Below are positions 59,714 through 64,000 of a DNA stretch of 64,000 nucleotides, piece after piece. Positions within the stretch are counted from its first letter, which is position 1. Every line of letters starts with the position of its first letter. Below the pieces are notes generated by a model. It searched no databases. It was given only the letters and a program-made list of their open reading frames with translations, and was not told the DNA's origin. The translations under genes were made by a program, and so were the position numbers. Where the stretch lies: contig CANXME010002103.1 in the NCBI GenBank assembly GCA_948144175.1, positions 124,001-188,000 of the forward strand. The letters are read 5' to 3'. Source of the DNA: Closterium sp. NIES-65 (taxonomy: Eukaryota; Streptophyta; Zygnematophyceae; Desmidiales; Closteriaceae).

Positions 59714-60189
59714 ATGGGTCGTCCGAGAAAGATCTCCTCCGCAACATGGAGATCAAGGGTAAAAGAGATTGTAAAGGGCAAGGACCAGGCAAGCCTCGCG
59801 ATATCAAAGACGATGCGAATTCCAATTTACTACTTGCGGTGTGGTTTGAGCTCGCTGATGGGTGAGGGTCGAACCGCGACAGTGTCCGACTTGGTGTACT
59901 TCCTTATGTACGCTGGGTCAGGGGCAAAAGATGCTCTCATGATGGTAGCGAAAAAAGCTGGTGAGTGGAGTATTTCAATGCCCCTGGTGTTTTAGAGTTT
60001 GAATGAATGAACCTCAACCCCTGTCTGTACCAGGGGAACGCATGTTGCCGCCACTCTGGCGTTGAAACCACGATTGGTCAGGTGCGGACGGTGAAGAGGC
60101 ACAAGGGAGAGTGGAAGAGTATTTGGCGAGGTTTACTGAAAATTTTCAACGACGATGGGATCGTGCAGCTGGTCGGCCCGAAGCGTTGA
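59714..60189 (+). CDS. small gene-like island, AT-hook-like N-terminus, function unknown
   Basis: From ATG 59714 the frame reads MGRPRKISSATW, whose GRPRK resembles an AT-hook. It continues as a normal-looking mixed-composition protein (RIPIYYLRCGLSSLMGEG, VYFLMYAGSGAKDALMMVA). A donor GCTG|GTGAGT at 59960 and an acceptor TGTACCAG|GGG at 60033 suggest an intron. Joining them gives a short tail ending at 60065. A different frame after the acceptor stays open to 60189 and also looks coding (TIGQVRTVKRHKGEWKSIW, LLKIFNDDGIVQLVG). The exact exon join is unresolved. I do not recognise the family. It could be a host gene piece or part of an unknown transposon next to the gypsy LTR at 60202. Confidence 0.35.
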
Positions 60190-60201
60190 TAGAAGGGCAA
60201 C

Positions 60202-60571
60202 TGTAAGAGTACGACGGCTTATGCTGGCTTTGCTAGCTTGCCTAGACTTTATTACGCTATATCTAGCTTGGGTTTATTTCATCATGCATAGATATGTTTG
60301 ATTTCCTAGGTTAGGTGCATTCCTATATTTTATTTTAGTTATAGCACCGAACCAGGTTACGTGTACCGAACTCAAGCCTATCCGGTTTCCACCGAACTGC
60401 TTTCTACTGAGTTCAGAAAGGTTCTGTTTGGGACGCTTCGCGACCCTCAGAACATTCGCGTAACACTTGGGTTACCTACCTCGTGTCGAGCCTATATATA
60501 GCCTCATGTTGTACCCAGGTGGATCATTCAATTCAAACCCACTTTTCTGAGCTCGATCCTAGATCCTCACA
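60202..60571 (+). repeat. 5' LTR of Ty3/gypsy element
   Basis: Starts TGTAAGAGTACG and ends CCTCACA, with a TATA box (CCTATATATAGCC) near 60490, and is followed by TTGGTCATCAGAGCC, a tRNA-Met-like primer-binding site. The 3' LTR lies beyond the window, so the left boundary is inferred from TG and from the flank. Confidence 0.6.
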
Positions 60572-61003
60572 CTTGGTCATCAGAGCCTATTTGCACGCGA
60601 AGTTTTTCGACCGCTAAAACCTAGTTTTTAAAACCGCGGGGGCGACGACGGAAAGCGCCGATTTCGAGTGCGTAAACCAGTTCCGCGCTGTTTTCTAACG
60701 TCCCCCTCGAACCGGTTTTCAAACACTTCTCAGGCCCAGTGGCGAAAAAGTTGGAATTTCGATCGTAAGATCGATTCGAATCTCAACGGCCCTGAGAATT
60801 TTGCCAAAAAAAGCTGGGAAATTTGGAGCGTCAGATCGAATTTCTTCTCAACGGCCGAGATTGGACGCGAATTTCAGCTAAGGGAGAATTACACGACTAG
60901 CAGAAACAGCGCTCGTCATTTCTACAATCGATTCCACTCGCAGTGAGTAGACGAGCGCCTAAAAAATATTATTTTCGTCGCACATCTTCCTGGAAATCGC
61001 GAA

Positions 61004-62386
61004 ATGGAGGAAAATGGTGATAATTCCATACGAAAAATTACAGAGTTACACACCGGCTTGGACCAGACGCGAGCGGCACTCCAGCGAATAGAGGTGCTTC
61101 TTGCGAACCAGTCGGCAGCCGCCACGGCAGTAGCGAACGCAACGGCGAATGCAGCAGCGACGTCAGCAGCAGCAGCGGTGACACTGGCACTTCACCTAGC
61201 ATCAGCGGCAGCGGCTACAGTGAATCTTGAGGCGGCACATCCGAGGCTATCGGAAACGTTCAATCCGAATGCGAGAGACACCGACGTCCGTCGATTCACT
61301 GCGACCCTCGAAATTTACTTCAAGGCAGTTGGCTGTACGACCCCGACACACGATGCAATGCGGATTCGGCTTACAGCGGCACTGTTACAAGGCCCGGCGC
61401 TTGAGTGGATTTACAATAGCAACGAGGTCCGAGGCGAGGGGTTATGGACGCAGTTTCGGGAAGCTTTAATTCAACGTTTCGAGCCAATCAACTCCAGCTA
61501 CATGGCGCGGCAGCAGATTCACCGGCATAAACAGTTCGGCAGTGTAACACAGTACACGCAGCAGATGGAGAGCCTCTTCAACCAAATTACCGACCTAACC
61601 GAAGGGGAAAAAATCCAAGCGTATACTGAGGGGCTAAAGATGGAAGTCCGCCGACAGGTGATTGCCGCGAACTACAACAACTACCGCGACTTGGTGTGTG
61701 CAGCAGAGAGATTCGATGCGTTGACTCAAGGTCGACCCAAAACACAACGACGCGTGCTGAACAGATCATTCGGCACGGAGCAATCGGCACCACCCACGAC
61801 CGCTGACCCGATTGATATCGACAAGATCGACGCAAAGCAACGGCCGACAAAATATGAGAACTGCGAATTTTGTGGTGCAACAGGACATCGATTCTTGGCG
61901 TGTTGGAAAATGAAGAAGGCACTAGCGGAACTGAAGGGCAACAACAGTGCAGCACCCCCGAAGTCAAAACACATGGTGACTTCGGAGCGGGTGAAAAAAG
62001 GAGGACACGATGGCGCAAATTTAAAACGCCTCGACCAGCAGGCAACAGGGGAAATCGCCGAGACGAATGGAGAATCCGCGAAACAAGACTCTGCACCGAC
62101 CGGGAAACTCCACCCGAACACCCCTGAGAGTAAGAATATTTCCTCTCGATGTTTTCAAGCCTGTGAAATATTTAGGGGAGATTTCAAGGCCAAGAAAAAG
62201 CCTTTTGACATTATTCAGGTACCTGAGAAGTTGGGCAAACTACTCCGGAGCGTTGAAGAGGGTCATGCGTTCCAAGGAGTTAATATTCTCTCCCTGCAGC
62301 ACATTGTTAAGGCTCCCCACTGCGCACAGGTGAAGCCACACAGCTGCGAAGGCTTAGGGGAAGGTTCCAGGCCAAGTCAAAGCTGA
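61004..62386 (+). CDS. Gag of gypsy element
   Basis: A 460-codon open frame. An N-terminal coiled-coil-like part (ITELHTGLDQTRAALQRIEV) is followed by an Ala-rich stretch, then a retrotransposon Gag capsid domain (LSETFNPN, ALEWIYN, LWTQFREALIQRFEP, YTQQMESLFNQI, YTEGLKMEVRRQV). One zinc knuckle CEFCGATGHRFLAC (CX2CX4HX4C) lies near 61862. The tail past about 62000 is polar. It forms the particle shell and binds RNA. It appears intact and is followed by pol in the same direction. Confidence 0.85.
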   Translation: MEENGDNSIRKITELHTGLDQTRAALQRIEVLLANQSAAATAVANATANAAATSAAAAVTLALHLASAAAATVNLEAAHPRLSETFNPNARDTDVRRFTATLEIYFKAVGCTTPTHDAMRIRLTAALLQGPALEWIYNSNEVRGEGLWTQFREALIQRFEPINSSYMARQQIHRHKQFGSVTQYTQQMESLFNQITDLTEGEKIQAYTEGLKMEVRRQVIAANYNNYRDLVCAAERFDALTQGRPKTQRRVLNRSFGTEQSAPPTTADPIDIDKIDAKQRPTKYENCEFCGATGHRFLACWKMKKALAELKGNNSAAPPKSKHMVTSERVKKGGHDGANLKRLDQQATGEIAETNGESAKQDSAPTGKLHPNTPESKNISSRCFQACEIFRGDFKAKKKPFDIIQVPEKLGKLLRSVEEGHAFQGVNILSLQHIVKAPHCAQVKPHSCEGLGEGSRPSQS

Positions 62387-64000
62387 ATCGGCCTCGGATA
62401 AATCCTTCTAACCCTACTCAGTTGAAAATTGATATGGAGTCAGGAGCTTCGAGCGCAGGACCGAGGGATGATCTATTCGACGTACCCTAAAAGCGAAACC
62501 ATTTACGGCTGCTCGGAGCAGCAACAACCACTACTCCTTGAGGTGATCTGCAAAGGGCGACGCCTCCAGGCACTGGTGGACAGCAGTGCGTCTCACTCGG
62601 TGTGCGACCGCAGGACGTTGGAGAAAATTGAAGAATCTTCAGAGGAGACCAAGTTCACGGCACTGATGGTAGACGGTGCGAAACTTCCCATCCACGGCGA
62701 AGCATCACTGCAGCTGCACATAGGGGCGCTGAGGTGGAAGCCGGCATTGCTATTACGAACATCACGGGTTTAGATTTCATCTTGGGGCGAGATTTCCTGA
62801 AGCGGTTCAGCCCCGAGATCGACTAGGTCAACAGGAAGGCATGCATCTACAACAATGGGAAACGAGTGGAGCTGCGAAGCTGGACGGATACAAGTAACGT
62901 TCCTAAAACGACACAGGCACGGTTCAAACGGACGGTGAACGAGAGTAACACGCGTTACCTAGCACTAATCATGGCAGCAGCAGAGGAGGAGAAGCCAAAC
63001 ACAGAGCTACCTGCAGCAGTGAAGGAGGTCTTGGAGCAATACAATGATATAATGCCCAACGACCTACCTCCAGGCGTTCCTCCAGCACGCATCCATGAGC
63101 ACAAGATCATGGAGGAACCAGGTGCGAAACCCATCTCACATGCACCATACCGCCTTAGTCCGTCCGATCTGACAGACATGAAGAAGCAGATCGAGTATCT
63201 ACTTGACTGACAACTGATCCGCCCATCCACCTCTCCCTACGGTGCACCAGTCCTCTTCACTCCAAAACCAGACGGCATTTTACGGATGTGCATCGACTAC
63301 CGCGTACTGAACAAACAGACAGTAAAAAACAAATATCCCATACCGCGCATAGACGATCTACTGAATCAACTGCGTGGTGCAACAGTCTTTTCGAAGCTAG
63401 ACCTACGGTTGGGTTACTGACAGATCAAGATGGCAGACAACTCAATCCACAAGATGGCGTTCCTTACCAGATGCGGCTCCTATGAATACTTGGTGATGCC
63501 GTTCGGACTCTACAACGCACCAACAACGTTTCAGGCAGAGATGAATCACATCCTATGGCCCCTGCTGGATGAGTGCGGGGTGGTGTACCTGGATGATATT
63601 CTCATCTACTCCAAGAACATGAAGGAGCACGTGGAGCATTTGCGGAAGGTGTTCGAGATCCTGCAGAAAAACAAGTTCTACGTGAAGCTGTCGAAGAGCG
63701 ACTTTGCACTGAAGAAGGTGCAGTTTCTCAGGCAAATGGTGAGTGGCGAGGGTGTACACGTGGACCCGCAGAAGATTGAAGCCGTCAAGAAATGGAAAGT
63801 ACCGGAGAACGTGAAGGAGTTGCAGCAGTTCCTAGGCTTTGCCAACAACTACAACAGGTTCGTGCCGCAGTACGCTAAGATAGCAGCGCCACTGAGTGAC
63901 CTACTGAAAAAGGATACGCCCTACAAATGGGATACTCCTCATCAGCAAGCCATGGAGCAGTTACAGACAACACTGACTGCAGCCCCAGTACTCATCCTAC
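62387..64000 (+). pseudogene. Pol of gypsy element (protease and RT), partial
   Basis: Protease: QALVDSSASHSVCD near 62565, where the usual DSGAS is changed to DSSAS. The frame stops at 62773 and coding resumes in another frame by 62866. RT follows with in-frame TGA at 63208-63210 (just before [16 protein letters not shown]) and at 63412-63420 (LGY-stop-QIKMAD). The rest is typical: [32 protein letters not shown], the catalytic YLDD near 63588 and the connection region FLGFANNYNRFV. The window ends in the start of RNase H. A lost protease glycine and two stops make it a pseudogene. Confidence 0.88.

Larger units (their letters stand above)
60202..64000 (+). mobile_element. Ty3/gypsy retrotransposon, degraded, cut by window end
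   Basis: Order LTR, primer-binding site, gag, protease, RT on the plus strand. Several in-frame stops and frame changes in pol show it is inactive. RNase H, integrase and the 3' LTR lie beyond 64000. Confidence 0.9.

Overview
This is eukaryotic, plant-type nuclear DNA. Evidence: a receptor-like kinase gene cut into many short exons with canonical GT-AG introns, plant-type LTR retrotransposons whose primer-binding sites resemble the start of plant initiator tRNA-Met sites, and CCCTAAA telomere-type motifs. The extreme GC richness of the retrotransposons, the many minisatellites and the RT-plus-restriction-like-endonuclease elements suggest a streptophyte green alga (perhaps Zygnematophyceae) or an early land plant. 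That placement is inference; no rRNA or organellar marker is present.

Layout. 1-4.0 kb: a gag-bearing LTR-retrotransposon remnant (two CCHC knuckles, retropepsin-like DTGA, no reverse transcriptase seen) behind a 51-bp minisatellite leader. 4.1-32.2 kb, minus strand: one large LRR receptor-like kinase gene. I traced a signal-peptide exon, an LRR N-terminal cap exon, more than 20 LRR exons (mostly exactly 72 bp and phase 2), a Cys-rich EGF-like exon, a transmembrane exon and a complete RD kinase domain. One intron of about 13.6 kb holds three head-to-tail non-LTR retrotransposons (13.3-26.5 kb). Each starts straight after and ends straight into a GA microsatellite, a strong sign of (GA)n target specificity. 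Another intron holds a 153-bp hAT-like MITE with an 8-bp target duplication.

33.7-48.5 kb: a Ty1/copia element (A, 131-bp LTRs, target duplication AAGGC) with a second, related copia element (B, 128-bp LTRs, target duplication CATCA) inserted in its gag. A carries one nonsense codon in its RT region; B carries one frameshift between gag and pol.

48.7-53.4 kb: a decayed F-box/LRR gene, broken by a nonsense codon, frameshifts, an antisense copia-type solo LTR (target duplication CTGAC) and a 981-bp non-autonomous hAT element (target duplication AGCTGAGG). 53.4-59.7 kb: no firm gene; a possible LTR fragment and long C/T-rich minisatellites, including a 134-bp satellite. 59.7-60.2 kb: a small gene-like island with an AT-hook-like start. 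60.2-64.0 kb: the 5' part of a degraded Ty3/gypsy element, cut by the window end.

The host genes visible are the receptor kinase, probably functional if its long intron is spliced, and the dead F-box/LRR gene; the small island at 59.7 kb is a third possibility. Everything else is layered mobile DNA whose insertion order can be read from target duplications and nesting.
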